64,000 nt of DNA from Ahaetulla prasina. Lineage: Eukaryota > Chordata > Lepidosauria > Squamata > Colubridae. The notes beneath the pieces are model-generated. The model did no database searches. It was not told the origin of the DNA and saw only the letters and a list, made by a program, of their open reading frames with translations. Every line of letters starts with the position of its first letter. Position 1 is the stretch's first letter. The stretch is from NCBI RefSeq assembly GCF_028640845.1, contig NC_080540.1:284896524-284960523 (forward strand). The letters run 5' to 3'. Shown here piece after piece: positions 1 through 10,756 of this stretch. A program made the translations under genes and the position numbers.

Positions 1-165
1 TAAATGACTTGCCTCCAGAAGTTGCAGATGCTTCATCACTGGAGGTTTTTAAGAAGAGATTGGACAGCAATTTGTCCAGAATATTATAGGGTGTCCTATA
101 ATATTTGAGAGGGGGTTGGACTAAAGGGCTGCCAAGATCCTTTCCAATTCTGTTAACTTTATCAA
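1..165 (+). mobile_element. CR1 LINE 3' end (5'-truncated by window edge)
   Basis: Sequence encodes the usual C-terminal tail of CR1 ORF2 (a 'WNNLPPEV..LEVFKKRLD' type stretch, here decayed) and then the conserved 3' untranslated block ending in a 'CCTTTCCAATTCTGTTA' type terminus. The same block recurs about a dozen times in this window on both strands. No open frame remains; a fossil copy. Confidence 0.75.
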
Positions 166-289
166 TGTTTTTGTTTTAATCCAGCTAAAAGAATGAGTGC
201 AGTAGTGGCCAAAATTGTGGAAACCTTTTGGGAAAAGTGTATTTTTGAGGTTTGATGGTTGACAACACCACTTTTGGGGGGGGAGTTTC

Positions 290-446
290 AAGATAATAAT
301 ATTCCACTGCTGGAATGGCCTGTGAATAGCCCAAACCTTAACTCAGTTGAAAATCTATGGAGCCGACTAAAGAAACTTGTTAGTCAGAAGCGATCCAGCA
401 ATAAAACCCAGTTAATAGAAGCAATCATTCAATCTTGGTTTCACAT
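290..446 (+). pseudogene. Tc1-like transposase, C-terminal remnant
   Basis: The frame reads QDNNIPLLEWPVNSPNLNSV then ENLWSRLKKLV, which is the region around the third acidic catalytic residue in Tc1/mariner transposases (family pattern WPxxSPDLNPIENLW). The N-terminal helix-turn-helix domain and the two Asp residues are missing. The frame is broken at 447 by an LTR insertion, and its continuation (a 'LxHSMGRRCKA' type ending) is visible at about 1015-1080. Non-functional. Confidence 0.8.
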
Positions 447-983
447 TGTTGGAAGAAATATCCATCTGGGTTCAGTTCCAAGTGGGGACAAAGACACTGG
501 AAACATGGAGACTGCTTGGAAAGATGGTTTAATTGTGGTCAGGATCACATGGCTTGAGTTCCTGAACAGAAAAGGGATGAGATCCTGTGCGCTCCCTGGC
601 TTTATGCTTTTTCTGAGCTTTGAACTTTCTGGGGCACAGGAAGAGTATCCTGATTGGTTGTCAAACTCCCAGGGGGTGGGAGTCTTAGCTAACATTGTAG
701 GTTGTCCCTCAAGCTTGCCTGAGCCTTGCCATGTGGTGAGTTTCTGTTCTAGATGGGTTCTATTATGATGCAGATGATGGTTGACAAAGGTGGGGGGAAA
801 TGAGTGAGCTTAGCTGAGGCTTTAATGGCCCATTGACAAAGGTGGGGTGGGGGTAGTCAGGAAGCTTCTTTGTCTTTAAAACATGTTTCTCCATTTCTCA
901 TCCAGGGAAATATATTCTGCCTTTTAAATATTTTCTAAAATATTTCATTCTTCTAGGAGGGGGGTGGGTGCTAAATTCCTACA
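447..983 (-). mobile_element. Solo LTR, ERV-like family 1, 4-bp target duplication
   Basis: Begins TGTTGGAAG and ends TTCCTACA. The flanks carry a 4-bp duplication ACAT (443-446 and 984-987). The uninterrupted Tc1 copy at 57479-58081 gives the empty site: removing 447-983 plus one ACAT restores continuity with it. A homologous LTR lies at 48803-49398 on the + strand, where a TATAAAT box and an ATTAAA signal are in the right order; that sets this copy on the minus strand. A 4-bp duplication is typical of class I endogenous retroviruses, but no internal region is present, so the class is an inference. Confidence 0.75.
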
Positions 984-1344
984 ACATTATAACATCTGCA
1001 GAACTAAAAGACTTGGTTCACTCCATGGGAAGACGTTGTAAGGCCACAATTCATGCTAAAGGTTACCCAAATAAGTATTAACTGACATGGTGATCATTTT
1101 TGTATACCTCTTTTTTTTCTATGGTGATAATTTTTATATATCTTGTTTTTTTCTGCTTTATACTGTAACTGTTATTCTAATAGTAAAGCCTTTAAACGTA
1201 ATTGCATTACATTCTTGATTAAATTATCTTTCCATTGATATATAATTTTATGGTACTACTCCCCCAAAAAGTGGTGTTATTAGCTAGTTTTAAAAAATAC
1301 ACTTTTCCCAAAAGGTTTCCGCAATTTTGGCCACTATTGTATGT

Positions 1345-1960
1345 GATTGCAATGTAGTTAAAGGTTCAGAAATATTCACTTGCAAAAGCTTGCTTGTTCT
1401 CTTCCCAACCTCCAAGAGAAGCCTTATTTTTTGCTTTTGCTGATGAATCAGAATTTGAACTTAAAAATATAGCCAATTGTCATGTATCCCCATTCTCTTC
1501 TTTGATAATGTTTAATTCTTCTATTCTCTCATAATGATGCATTCAGGAACACGCTGAAGAGAAGCCTACTCTGCATTTCTTTGGTGTGCCTGGAGGAGTG
1601 GTACTTGAATCTTACAGATGAAAGGCTAATACTTTTATCCTTTAAATTAGTCAGCCAGCCTTGAAAAACTAAGACTTAAGAGGAATAATTGGCACTTTGC
1701 CAGGCAAGAACAATGACGCTCCCTTTGATGCTCAAGTTCTATTTTGCATCTCTCTTAACATTCATATTTGTTTCATTGTATGGGCCAATCAAATAATGCT
1801 ATCCAATGAAGTATACGTGGAAGGCTCATGCCTTCTTAATAAGGATTGGATTCTGCTTGATTACTCTTTCCCTGGTAGCCTAAATCTGAGAGTTTGTGAA
1901 TGTAAGAGCTATTACTTCATTTTATATTGTCAGATGCAAACCTAAGTTACCTTCTACTAG
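1345..1960. other. No recognised feature
   Basis: AT-rich single-copy-looking sequence. The short open frames here have no recognisable domain. Nothing else seen. Confidence 0.5.
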
Positions 1961-1961
1961 A

Positions 1962-2079
1962 CTAGCATTTCTCAACCTTGGCAACTTTAAGATCTATGGA
2001 CTTCAGCTCCCAGAATTCCCCAGCCAGCATGCGAACTGGACTTCACAGATCATAAAGTTGCCAAGATTGAGAAACATTG
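1962..2079. mobile_element. Foldback hAT-type MITE (old copy)
   Basis: Inverted ends of the type TTTCTCAACCTTGGCAACTT and its complement surround the shared core ACTTCAGCTCCCAGAATTCC. It is homologous to the cleaner copies at 2196-2298 and 21638-21789. I could not see a convincing target duplication here. Confidence 0.5.
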
Positions 2080-2195
2080 AAGTAGAGCAACATTTTCTGT
2101 AACTAGTCAGGAGTACGTACTAGCGCTCAATCTTTACCACCTCTTTTGCTGATTGCAAATTATTATTGTTAAGTGAATCCTTTGGCCATTTAGAG

Positions 2196-2298
2196 CAGAG
2201 GTCTTCAAACTTGGCAGCTTTAAGACGGCATAGCTGGCTGGAGATTTCTGAGAGTTGAAGTCCCCAAGTCTTAAAGCTGCCAAGTTTGGGGATCCCTG
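2196..2298. mobile_element. Foldback hAT-type MITE
   Basis: Almost palindromic 103-bp element starting CAGAGGTCTTCAAACTTGGC and ending in its complement. It is flanked by a perfect 8-bp duplication ATTTAGAG (2188-2195 and 2299-2306). An 8-bp duplication with CAG-starting ends is the hAT superfamily signature. No coding capacity. Confidence 0.85.
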
Positions 2299-2510
2299 AT
2301 TTAGAGAATCAAGCCTTACTCATTGACTTTGCTGATTGAAGGTCATCTATTTTTCTACCTCCGGCTTCTTTGGCCGGAGGTTCCTTGCTCTCTTCAATGG
2401 GGAGGGGAACCTCTACGGTTTGTCTGGCAAATTGGGGGCCTTTCTTGGAGCCATTCTGCCTCAGGTGGCCATGGCCGGATGTTGTTGTGGAACTGGTGCA
2501 GGGGCCAGGC

Positions 2511-2844
2511 CAGAGGTGGGTTTCAGCAGGTTCTGACCAGTTCTGGAAAACCTGTAGTGGAAATTTTGAGTAGTTTGGAGAACTGATAGTAAAAATTCTG
2601 ATTGGCCCCACCCCCATCGATTCTTTGCCTCCCAAGTCCCAGCTGATCAGGAGGAAATGGGGATTTTGCAATAACCTTCCCCTGGATTGGGGAGGGAATG
2701 GAATTTTTACAGTATGCTTCCCCTAGAGTGGGGTGGGAATGGAATTTTACAGTATCTTTCCCCTTCCATACCCACCAAGCCACGACCACCAAGCCATGCC
2801 ACACCCACAGAATCGGTAGTAAAGAAATTTGAAACTCACCACTG
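2511..2844 (+). mobile_element. Non-autonomous hAT element, family 'AACCGGTAG'
   Basis: Starts CAGAGGTGGGTTTCAGCAGG and ends TTTGAAACTCACCACTG, an imperfect inverted pair. The flanks carry a perfect 8-bp duplication GGCCAGGC (2503-2510 and 2845-2852). The interior holds GC-rich units of the form GGAATGG..TTTTRCAGTAT..CTTCCCC. Same family as 16409-16743, 28996-29272 and 49516-49757. The open frames here are by-products of the repeat. Confidence 0.85.
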
Positions 2845-3200
2845 GGCCAGGCACTCAGAAGCTCGATGACCTGTTGCAGATACTAAGTCATGATCAGTTT
2901 CGTATTCTTCCCCATACTGATCTCTATGGATCCAAGAACATATGATTTTGTCTATTAAAATGTACCTGATAGTTTCTTTTCAAGCCATCTGAACAACAAT
3001 AAATAGGATAAAATAACCAAATAATTATTTCTTGCTGGCCAGCTGAGAAAAATGTCCATAGACTGAAAAACTCAAAAGAATATTTTCCTGTTGGAGAATA
3101 ATGGGAACAACCCAATCAAGAAACTTTCTACTTCTTTGAAACTGAAGACAGCTGCCAGAGTAGCCAGCCATACCTGCTTTTCTGCTGGCACCAACAAAAT

Positions 3201-3421
3201 AGCAATAGCACTTAGACTTATGCACTGCTTCACATTGCTTTATAGCCCTCTCTAAGTGGTTTACAGAGTCAGCATATTGCTCCCAACAATTTGGGTCCTC
3301 ATTTTACCAATCTTGGAAGGATGGAAGACTGATTCAACCTTGAGCTGCTCAGAATCGAACTCCTGGTGAGCAGTGAGTTAGCCTGAAGTACTGCATTCTA
3401 ACCACTGCACCACCACAGCTC
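3201..3421 (-). mobile_element. tRNA-derived SINE
   Basis: Read on the minus strand it begins with a tRNA-like head: an A-box-like stretch near GTGGTTAGAATGCAG, then a B-box-like GTTCGATTC, degraded. It then runs through the conserved body (GACCCAAATTGTTGGGAGCA) to the end GCACTTAGACTTA region and a GCTATTGCTATT tail. The same family is split by a LINE at 37291-38140. Confidence 0.8.
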
Positions 3422-3461
3422 TTATTAATAACAGCAGTACAGTTCCAAACTATCCCCTACG

Positions 3462-3690
3462 TATAGAACTTAGAATAATAGGGTTGGAAGGATCCTTGAG
3501 GATCTACTAGTCCAACCACCTGCTCAAACAGGAGACCCAATATTATTTTGGACAAATGACTGTCCAGTCTTTTCTTGAAAAACTCCAGTGATGGAGCACC
3601 TACAACTTCTGAAGGCAAGCTGTTCCATTGATCAATTGTTCTCGCTGTCAGGAAATTTCTCTTTATAGATTTCTAGAAAACCTAAAGAGA
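3462..3690 (-). mobile_element. CR1 LINE 3' end
   Basis: Minus-strand CR1 terminus. Plus-strand landmarks are GGTTGGAAGGATCCTTGAGG and TGACTGTCCAGTCTTTTCTT, followed by the complement of the ORF2 C-terminal codons. 5'-truncated, no open frame. Confidence 0.8.
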
Positions 3691-3699
3691 AGTTTCTCC

Positions 3700-4967
3700 A
3701 CAATACCAAAATACATAGGTATTGCTCCTTGAATATGAAGTACAATTCTATGGCCAGAATAGCATAAAACATCTTTGCAAAATTATGCCTCTAATCTGCT
3801 TTAAATTCCCAGTAGCCTTTGGGTGCTGAAATCACAATTTCTGATTCACAGCTTAATTCTCAAAAAAGCTTATATTATTGCTTCTGTTTTTTTCTTCTGA
3901 TATGCAAATGCCAGCAAAATGCTCTGAGGAATAATAAAATATTGGCTAACAATTTAAAAAAAAATGTTTTACAGAAATTTGCTAGGTAACTCAAACAGAC
4001 AGAATTGGTTGTGATTTTTTGCTCAGTTTAAGATTTTTATTTCCTTTTAAATTAAAGCTGGAAAGGTGTTGTTTTTTTTAAAAGGTGTAATAGTATGGTA
4101 AAGTGGCTGGCCTTTAAGCCTTCCATTAATTGAACAAAGATTTTTAAATTGTTCATTTGGTTTCATTAGGAAATGTATAATAGAATAATAAAGTAAAACA
4201 AATGATATAAAGCAGACCCACTAATTAGCTTTACATGATTGATACGGCTTTGGTCTAGGCATTTGATCTTGAACAAAATGCAGTTCCTTGTTAAAAGGAT
4301 TTTTAATTGATGTGCAAAGAGGTATTAGATGGTGTTGGAAAATAATTACTCAAAAGCTATTCATGCATTTGGATGAACATAACAAATGAATTTTGGGCAC
4401 AGGATTTGGCGGAGTGGACACGTACTAATTAATAACAAGAAGAACAAGCATCTTCCAGTCGTTTTTAACCCAGTGTTTGCTAGGAGATTGCCTAGCAATT
4501 ATACACCATAATGAGGTTGTCATCTAAACAAAATCAACATCACTTAGATGTCAGGCCCGATTGCTAACGCCGGAGCCTATCTAAGTTGCTCTCTTCCTTT
4601 TTGCAGATGGTTATATGGTATTCATCAACCACTAGAGGTAAAAAATAAATAACTCTCTGGTTCTCCAGCTGCCGTTAAGATCTGGGAATAACTAAGGGAG
4701 CAATGTTATTCCAGTTAATTTCAGATTGCAAAAAGGATCATATTGGGACAGCAGAAGAGTTTAAAGATCTTCAGGTAGAAATCTTTACCCATCATTATCA
4801 AACCCTCTGTTACCTGAAATACTTAATTATTCTAATCCAGGGTGACCTCCGTTTACTTCCTGTTCATGCATGCTGACCCACTTCGATGCAAAATGCAGAT
4901 GTTCTTTTAAAACCCGCCCTCTTTTTTGGAGGGGGGGGGATGTTTAATCAAATACTAAAGTAGATGA
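3700..4967. other. No recognised feature
   Basis: AT-rich, largely free of the interspersed repeats that fill the rest of the window. A 31-nt segment at 4607-4637 is bounded by a pyrimidine-rich AG acceptor and a GTAAAA donor, but it encodes nothing I recognise and I do not call it an exon. Confidence 0.5.
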
Positions 4968-5207
4968 TTCTCATCGTTCCCATCACCCATCTCCTTCCAC
5001 TTATGACTGTATGACTGTAACTTGATTGCTTGTATCCTTATGATTTATATTGATATTGTTTCCTGATTGCTTATTTGTACCCTATGACTATCATTAAGTG
5101 TTGTACCTTATGATTCTTGACAAATGTATCTTTTCTTTTATGTACACTGAGAGCGTATGCACCAAGACAGATTCCTTGTGTGTCCAATCACACTTGGTCA
5201 ATAAAAA
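4968..5207 (+). mobile_element. CR1-L3 ('Snake1'-type) LINE 3' tail
   Basis: Contains the 3' UTR block CTTATGACTGTATGACTGTAA .. GTGTTGTACCTTATGATTCTT .. CCTTGTGTGTCCAATCACAC .. ACTTGGTCAATAAA. It is identical in order to the 3' UTR following the reverse transcriptase frame at 44645-46450. It runs directly into an ATTCT microsatellite. ORF2 is missing (5' truncation). Confidence 0.85.
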
Positions 5208-5270
5208 ATTCTATTCTATTCTATTCTATTCTATTCTATTCTATTCTATTCTATTCTATTCTATTCTATT
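5208..5270 (+). repeat. (ATTCT)n microsatellite seeded by LINE tail
   Basis: About 12 units of ATTCT start immediately after the AATAAA-like end of the L3 LINE tail. CR1-L3 tails are known to seed this motif in snake genomes. Confidence 0.95.
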
Positions 5271-5487
5271 CAGAGGAAAAAAATTTCCCTGATACAGCTG
5301 AGAAGATACAGTGCAGGTAATCTTCTTGGTGTTGATCTCATGGCCACACTCACAAAATGGCTGCAGTAGAGTTTACCTAGTCCTATTGTTACAGTGGGTG
5401 TAGCTAGTTACAAAAGATTTCTTTTTGCCAGGAGAGAATGTAGTGAGGTTGCTCCCTGTTATCCCTTTTAACATCCTTTCCTTAGAG

Positions 5488-5860
5488 CAGGGGTGTCAAA
5501 CTCAAGGCCTGGGGGCTGGATCCGGCCCGCAGGGTGCTTAGATCTGGCCTTCAGGGGTTGCCCTGGAAACAGTGAATGGCCGGCCCGTGGTGCCTCTGCC
5601 AGCAAAAATGGAGCTCGGGAGAACCACGTGTGGCCTCTCAAGCTCTGTTTTCACTGGCAGGGGGTTTCAGGAGTCTGTCACAGTCGAAAACAGAGCTCGG
5701 GAGCCCATTTTTGCTGGCAGAGCACTTGGGCCACCACAGGCACCTCACACATGGGTGACATCAAGCTGGCCATGCCCACCCTGGACACGCCCACCCTGGC
5801 CCCTTGACATCAAACACAACCCTGATGTGGCCCTCAATGAAATCAAATTTGACCCCCCTG
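5488..5860 (+). mobile_element. Non-autonomous hAT element, family 'CAAACTCAAGGCC'
   Basis: Starts CAGGGGTGTCAAACTCAAGG and ends TCAAATTTGACCCCCCTG, inverted ends. A perfect 8-bp duplication CCTTAGAG flanks it (5480-5487 and 5861-5868). A second member is at 16914-17529. The overlapping short open frames are not conserved and are not genes. Confidence 0.9.
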
Positions 5861-6127
5861 CCTTAGAGGGTGTCATATTGGCACATTTTTTGTCAAATTC
5901 TACTAATCTCTTAAAACTATTGGTTTGTCTTGAACTACCTTTCAGCCTGATTAAGAAAAACGAATAGATGTCCTTTATTGAATCCAAGCAAGTGACTCAG
6001 GATGAGCAACTTGTCTCTCAGATGTTGCTGAAGAACTCACCTCATCCTCTCCATGGGCTATTGTTGCTAAGGTTGTTGAGAGTTGAAGTGCAGTGATATT
6101 TGGTGTCTCTCTCTTGTTGATCCTTGC

Positions 6128-6991
6128 TGTTGTGGTCCACCAGCAGCCTGAGGAGCTGGCAGTGGAGTCGGACAGTGAGGAGGCTGGAGAGGACAATGGG
6201 TCAATCCTGGAGTCAGGGGAAGGCCCGGACGACGGCTCTGCATCGAAGGCAGAGATGGGGCCAGGGCTACTTGAGCTACTTGGGAGCAATGTGCGTACTT
6301 CGGAGCCTCCAGAGGTGGACAGCTGAGAGGCAGAGAACAGGAGGAGCCTGTTCCTAGTGCATGCATGCAAAGAGCTGCCAGAAGGCAAGAGCAGCCAAAG
6401 CAAAAAGGACGACTTGGAAGTAAGGCCAGAAGATTATTGGCCCCTCCCATAAGGCTTAAAAGAGCAGCAATGGCTCTTGGGTTCTTTGTAGGAAAGTAAC
6501 GTTGCTACAATTGTTTCTTGTCGGCATCTCCTGTTTCTGAACTTCGTGTGGTTCTTGCCAAGAAAAGCCTTTGGCAGGGTGCCAAAGAAGACAAAGGTTT
6601 GTGATAAGGCCGAAGGTCTTTTTCTGAAGTTTTGGAATTAATTGGACTAAGCTGAGAATGAAGTAATTCTCAGCTGTTCTAATAAAATATGTTCATTTAG
6701 GACTGATTTTTTTGTTTTTGTTTACATTTATACCCCGCCCTTCTCCGAAGACTCAGGGCGGCTTACAGTGTATAAGGCAATAGTCTCATTCTATTTGTAT
6801 ATTTTTACAAAGTCAACTTATTGCCCCCCCAACAATCTGGGTCCTCATTTTACCTACCTTATAAAGGATGGAAGGCTGAGTCAACCTTGGGCCGGGCTCG
6901 AACCTGCAGTAATTGCAGGCTACTGTGTTTTTAATAACAGGCTTTTACCAGCGTGAGCTAAACCGGCCCTGATTGTGTTTAGATCACAACG
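6128..6991 (+). mobile_element. Solo LTR family 2, split by a SINE
   Basis: Starts TGTTGTGGTCC and ends GATCACAACG (last base of the expected CA mutated). It is homologous over most of its length to 63087-63704. TTAAAAG near 6450 may be the TATA element, and AATAAA at 6681-6686 the polyadenylation signal. Flanks TTGC match in 4 of 5 positions for a 5-bp duplication (6123-6127 and 6992-6996). A SINE occupies 6709-6968. No internal retroelement region is adjacent, so this is a solo LTR. Class (gypsy or ERV) not determined. Confidence 0.75.
6709..6968 (-). mobile_element. tRNA-derived SINE with L2-type 3' end
   Basis: On the minus strand a tRNA-like head comes first (A-box-like GGTTTAGCTCACGCTGG, B-box-like GGTTCGAGCCC), then AATGAGGACCCAGATTGTTG, and finally the L2-like end AGCCGCCCTGAGTCTTCGG. 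It is flanked by CTGATT (6703-6708 and 6969-6974) and lies inside a solo LTR. The RNA polymerase III boxes belong to a SINE; this is not a tRNA gene. Confidence 0.85.
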
Positions 6992-7189
6992 TTTGCCTTA
7001 ATTTCATACCATAGTTTTAAGCCTGCTATATTTTTTCTGGGTTTATTTTCTGACCTTTGTTACTTTGTGATTTTGAGTGCTTACAGATGTCAATATCCTT
7101 ATCCTACCCATTCAAAGAAGTTGTGCCATTGTTCCGTACTTGTCTATGGATATTCTCCATCTCCTGGGTCATGGTTGTCCCAAAGATTC

Positions 7190-7360
7190 TCTTTTCAAAA
7201 GGCAACTGGACTTTCTTGGTTTTCCTCCTTGAAATCATTCCGCTGCTCATCCAAGAAACTTTTTCAGTTCTGAACTGAAGAAGCTTCTTGGATGAGAAGT
7301 GAAATATTTTCAAAGAAAAAAACCCAAGAAAGACCCGTTTCCTTTTGGAACAAAACACCT
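7190..7360. repeat. Foldback repeat around GAAGAAGCTTCTTGGATGAG
   Basis: Two inverted arms meet at about 7277: CTCATCCAAGAAACTTTTTC on one side and GAAGAAGCTTCTTGGATGAG on the other, extending through AAAGTCC/GGACTTTC-type sequence. A half copy lies at 10570-10690. Probably a DNA-transposon-derived foldback; family not identified. Confidence 0.55.
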
Positions 7361-7773
7361 TTGGAATTCCCTTTCTATGAAAAGGTCTCTGAATAGCAAG
7401 ATTACTCTGAGCTGAGCAAGAACAATTGCAAAGATAAAACAAGCCCTTTCTGAAAGTATTGTTTTGGCCTATGTTTATATTGTTTTATTTATTTTTTTAA
7501 AATTGTCTGTAAAGGACATCCATAAATAAGTGCATTGTGGTTCAGTTCTCAATTGCTGGGAAATCCCACACTGAATATAAACAGTTCCATCTGTTACCCT
7601 CTTAGGACACCAAATAAATTCATAGAATTCATTGTCACAAGATGAGAGCAAGGGATGCAAACTTTAAACATGGATTTAATGAAGAATTAGCTCCATGGAG
7701 GAAGGATTTTTTGAGAGTATCTTAGAAAATCTAACCGGAGTATATATTGAAAAGGAATCTCTATCTAAGAAAT

Positions 7774-8500
7774 TTATTTTATTTATTTGTTGAACATGTA
7801 TAAGATAACAGATATAAGTATAAACGTAATTATGAATACAGGATAAGGAATACAAATAAATGGGGGCAGTGGGACAGGGATGGTAGGCACGCAGGTGCGT
7901 TATGCATGCCCCTTAAAGACCTCTTAGGAATGGGGTGAGGTCAACAGTAGACAGTTTAAGCTTAAAGTTTTGGGGGTTTGGGGAAGTAACCACAGAGTCA
8001 GGTAGTGCATTCCACGCATTGACCACTCTGTTGCTGAAGTCGTATTTTCTGCAATCGAGTTTGGAGCGGTTTACCTTAAGTTTGTATCTATTGTGTGCTC
8101 GTGTATTATTGAGGTTGAAGCTGAAGTAGTCATTGACAGGTAGGACATTGTAGCAGATAATTTTGTGTACTATGCTTAGGTCAGACTGAAGGTGGCGTAG
8201 TTCTAAATTGACTAATCCCAAAATTTCAAGCCTGGTGGCATAAGGTACTCTGTTGTGAGCAAAGGAGTGGAGGAATCTTGTCGTGAAATATCTCTGGACT
8301 TGCTCAATTGTATTAATGTCCAATATACAATCTGGGTTCCAGGCAGATGAGCTGTATTCGAGAATTGGTCTAGCAAAGGTTTTGTATGCCCTAGTTTGCA
8401 GTACAATATTTCTGGAGAAGAAGCTTCACTAGATTAGGTTAACAACTTTTAATGCCTTTTTGGCAATGCTGTTACAGTGAGCTCTGGCACTTAGATCATT
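7774..8500 (-). mobile_element. CR1-clade LINE, ORF2 C-terminus and 3' tail
   Basis: Minus-strand translation of 7913-8323 gives 136 residues with the conserved stretch MDINTIEQVQRYFTTRF, then YATRLEILGL, CRKYDFSNRVVNAWNALPDS and a terminal TPFLRGL. This is the region after the reverse transcriptase in CR1-clade LINEs (the pattern 'IE.VQRRFTR..FSNRVVNAWNSLP' is widespread). The 3' tail is (AATAAATAA), seen as TTATTTATTTG at 7780-7795. Related copies: 20009-20757, 37392-38000, 52065-52747. 5'-truncated; the reverse transcriptase domain is missing. Confidence 0.8.
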
Positions 8501-8504
8501 TGAT

Positions 8505-9282
8505 CTAACATTGTAGAGTCCATTTATAGTGGACTTTTGGTTTGAAACAGGGGGAGCTCTTACACTCAGAGTTAGATGTAAGCCTCCAATAAAAGAAATT
8601 CAGAATAAAATGCAAAAGGGTTAGAGGGCATTTCACCAAAGCAGCTTGTAGGTTCAGATTCCTAGTCATAGAACTCAATCCTTTATCTTCCTCCATCCAT
8701 CTCTCTTGCTAGGAAAACGCATCCTCCGCTTCAAAGAATTTACCACCAAAGATACGTAATATTTGGCTCGATATATCCCAACAGATGTGCCTGGAAAGAC
8801 TTGCTTAAGATATTGCTTTTGGTGTTTAACCTTCTGCGTTTTCATCATATTATTTTTAAATAAGTATTTGGTTTTTTGTTTTGTTTTTTTAAAAAATAAT
8901 ATGACCCGAAGTTGTAATATTTGTGGGAATCCTGCCATGTACTTGCTGCAAATGAGGAAATGCCACAAGGCTTCGTTCCAAGATTATACTGATACGATTA
9001 GAAGGGGGGGAAATTAAATGAAAAGCTTAGAAATCTAATGGTTTGTCAAACACATTTTGAGTGAAAAGGGGAACATAAAAACCTCCTCTGGTTTCTTTGG
9101 CAACTAATTGGCTTTTGGGGTATAATGGGGTATGGGTCCCTAGGGCCCATAGGAATGTTATCTAATTCATTATCGTACAACTATAATGGAATAATTGTTA
9201 CGAGGAAAAGTTTATAAATTCTAGCTCTCTAATTGAAGCCATTGCTTCCCCATGAGGAAGGTAAGGTTTGAATGGACATCAT
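8505..9282. other. No recognised feature
   Basis: AT-rich sequence with poly-T/poly-A stretches and short unsupported open frames. I see nothing further. Confidence 0.5.
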
Positions 9283-9362
9283 TTAGAAAATAGAACATAG
9301 AATCTAAGGGCTGAAAGGGATCTCAGAGGCCTTCTAGTCTAACCCCCTGCTCAAGGCCAGAA
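9283..9362 (-). mobile_element. CR1 LINE 3' end, short fragment
   Basis: Contains the complement of the CR1 terminus (AGGCCTTCTAGTCTAACCCC). About 80 bp survive. Confidence 0.65.
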
Positions 9363-9364
9363 AA

Positions 9365-9904
9365 AATGGTATTGCCAATGATCCAGATTTTGTGACATTG
9401 CTAAATTCCATAAGATTTTGCCTACCTCTCCATGAGATTTTCAATATTATATAGGATAGTACTGGACAGCTGGATTCCATAATTCTTTGGTATTTGGAGA
9501 TTTATGGAGGATGTGTGTATTAAAGAACCTAACAATCAAGATTGATGTACTACTAACTCTTGATTTAGACTGCATTTTGTTCCTTTCTGGATCTAAGCAG
9601 GACTCATCATTATTTGCATTCACTAGACTGGATGATTGCCTTAATGGAACTAGTTTTATCCTGTCAATTTGCTATCTAGTAGAAATTTTACATACTGTCA
9701 TTCTTAGTCGAGCCTTGTGCATGTGAATATTATAAATTAGGCTGTTTTATGAAATGCTAAAATACATTCCAAACCATGTCAACAGAACCAACACAGAAGG
9801 CGTCCACTTCAACTCTAGATCCAGTCAAAGACACAGTGTTCCTCATCTCCTTGCTTATAAGAGTGGTAATTTCTTTAAATAAAATGAGATTAAATGTATA
9901 AAAC
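9365..9904. other. No recognised feature
   Basis: AT-rich sequence without a repeat I recognise. Confidence 0.5.
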
Positions 9905-10325
9905 AGTTCAAACAGAATAGAGCTGGAAAGGACCTTGGAGGTCTTCTAGTCCAACCCCCTGCTCAAGCAGGAGACCCTATACCATTTCAGACAAGTGACT
10001 GTCCAGTCTCTTCTTAAAAACCTCCAGTGATGAAGCATCCACAACTTCCACTGTTTAATTGGTCTCACTGTTAGGAAGCTTCTCCTTAAATCCAGGTTGC
10101 ATCCCTCCTTGATTAGTTTCCATCCATTGTTTTTTGTCCTGCTTTCTGGTGTTTTGAAAGATAAGTTGACCCCCTCCTCTTTGTGGCAGCCTCTCAAATA
10201 CTGGAGTATTGTTATCATGTCCCTCCTAGTACTTCTTTTCTCTAGTCTAGCCAAACCCAAATCCTGCAACCATTCTGCATATGTTTTAGTCTCCAGGCCT
10301 TTAACCATCTTAATTGCTCTTTAAA
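9905..10325 (-). mobile_element. CR1 LINE, ORF2 C-terminus and 3' UTR
   Basis: Minus-strand reading shows the CR1 C-terminal order: a 'KTYAEWLQDLGLARLEKRSTR' type helix, [41 protein letters not shown], then the 3' UTR with GTCCAACCCCCTGCTCAAGC in complement. Small frameshifts. Typical 5'-truncated CR1. Confidence 0.85.
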
Positions 10326-10569
10326 ACCACCATGTGTCAGCCCACATTTTTTTTCCTTTGGATCTTCAAGGCTGCCACACTTAGTGGATGGGCCTGCCTC
10401 ATGCTTCAAAGACACAGGTTTAGGTGCTGGGAGCAAAGTTTTAAATGGTATTTATATATTTTAGAAAGATATTATTGTTGCTTTGGTGCAGAAGTAGACA
10501 TTCTTTGAGTTGGTTTTTCAGTGGGTAAATTTCTGGTGTTTAACAGAATACCCACCTTACAGTCACATC

Positions 10570-10690
10570 TGATGCAGCTTCTTGGATGAGAAGAGAAAAT
10601 GTCTTTTTCTGCTTACTAAAAAAAATAAAATAAACCCAAAACAAACAACCCAGTCCAGATGCCTCTTGAAAAAGCACCTTTGAGATGGAA
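10570..10690 (+). repeat. Half copy of the 7190-7360 foldback repeat
   Basis: Shares AGCTTCTTGGATGAGAAG and the downstream TGAAAAAGCACCTTTGAG with the arm at 7278-7360. Only one arm remains. Confidence 0.5.
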
Positions 10691-10756
10691 TATGACCATA
10701 TTGATGTAGAGAGATGAGAGATAGTACAACACTATGGGAATTGCTATACATTGAAC

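Larger units (their letters stand above)
199..1341 (+). mobile_element. Tc1-like transposon deletion derivative, interrupted by a solo LTR
   Basis: Terminal inverted repeats begin with the block GTGGCCAAAATTG (left about 202-217, right about 1322-1338 in reverse). Between them is only the C-terminal part of a Tc1-type DDE transposase, read on + from about 290 to 446, with the motif WPVNSPNLNSVENLW, whose E is the last catalytic residue. The two catalytic Asp residues are absent because the middle of the transposase gene is deleted. The reading resumes after an LTR inserted at 447-983 and ends before 1085. A second copy with the same internal junction lies at 57479-58081, so this is an amplified non-autonomous derivative, not a one-off decayed copy. 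Confidence 0.85.

Noticed and set aside
4607..4637. 31-nt candidate exon between a pyrimidine-rich AG and a GTAAAA
   Set aside because: No frame gives a peptide I recognise, and such short AG..GT intervals occur by chance in AT-rich DNA.
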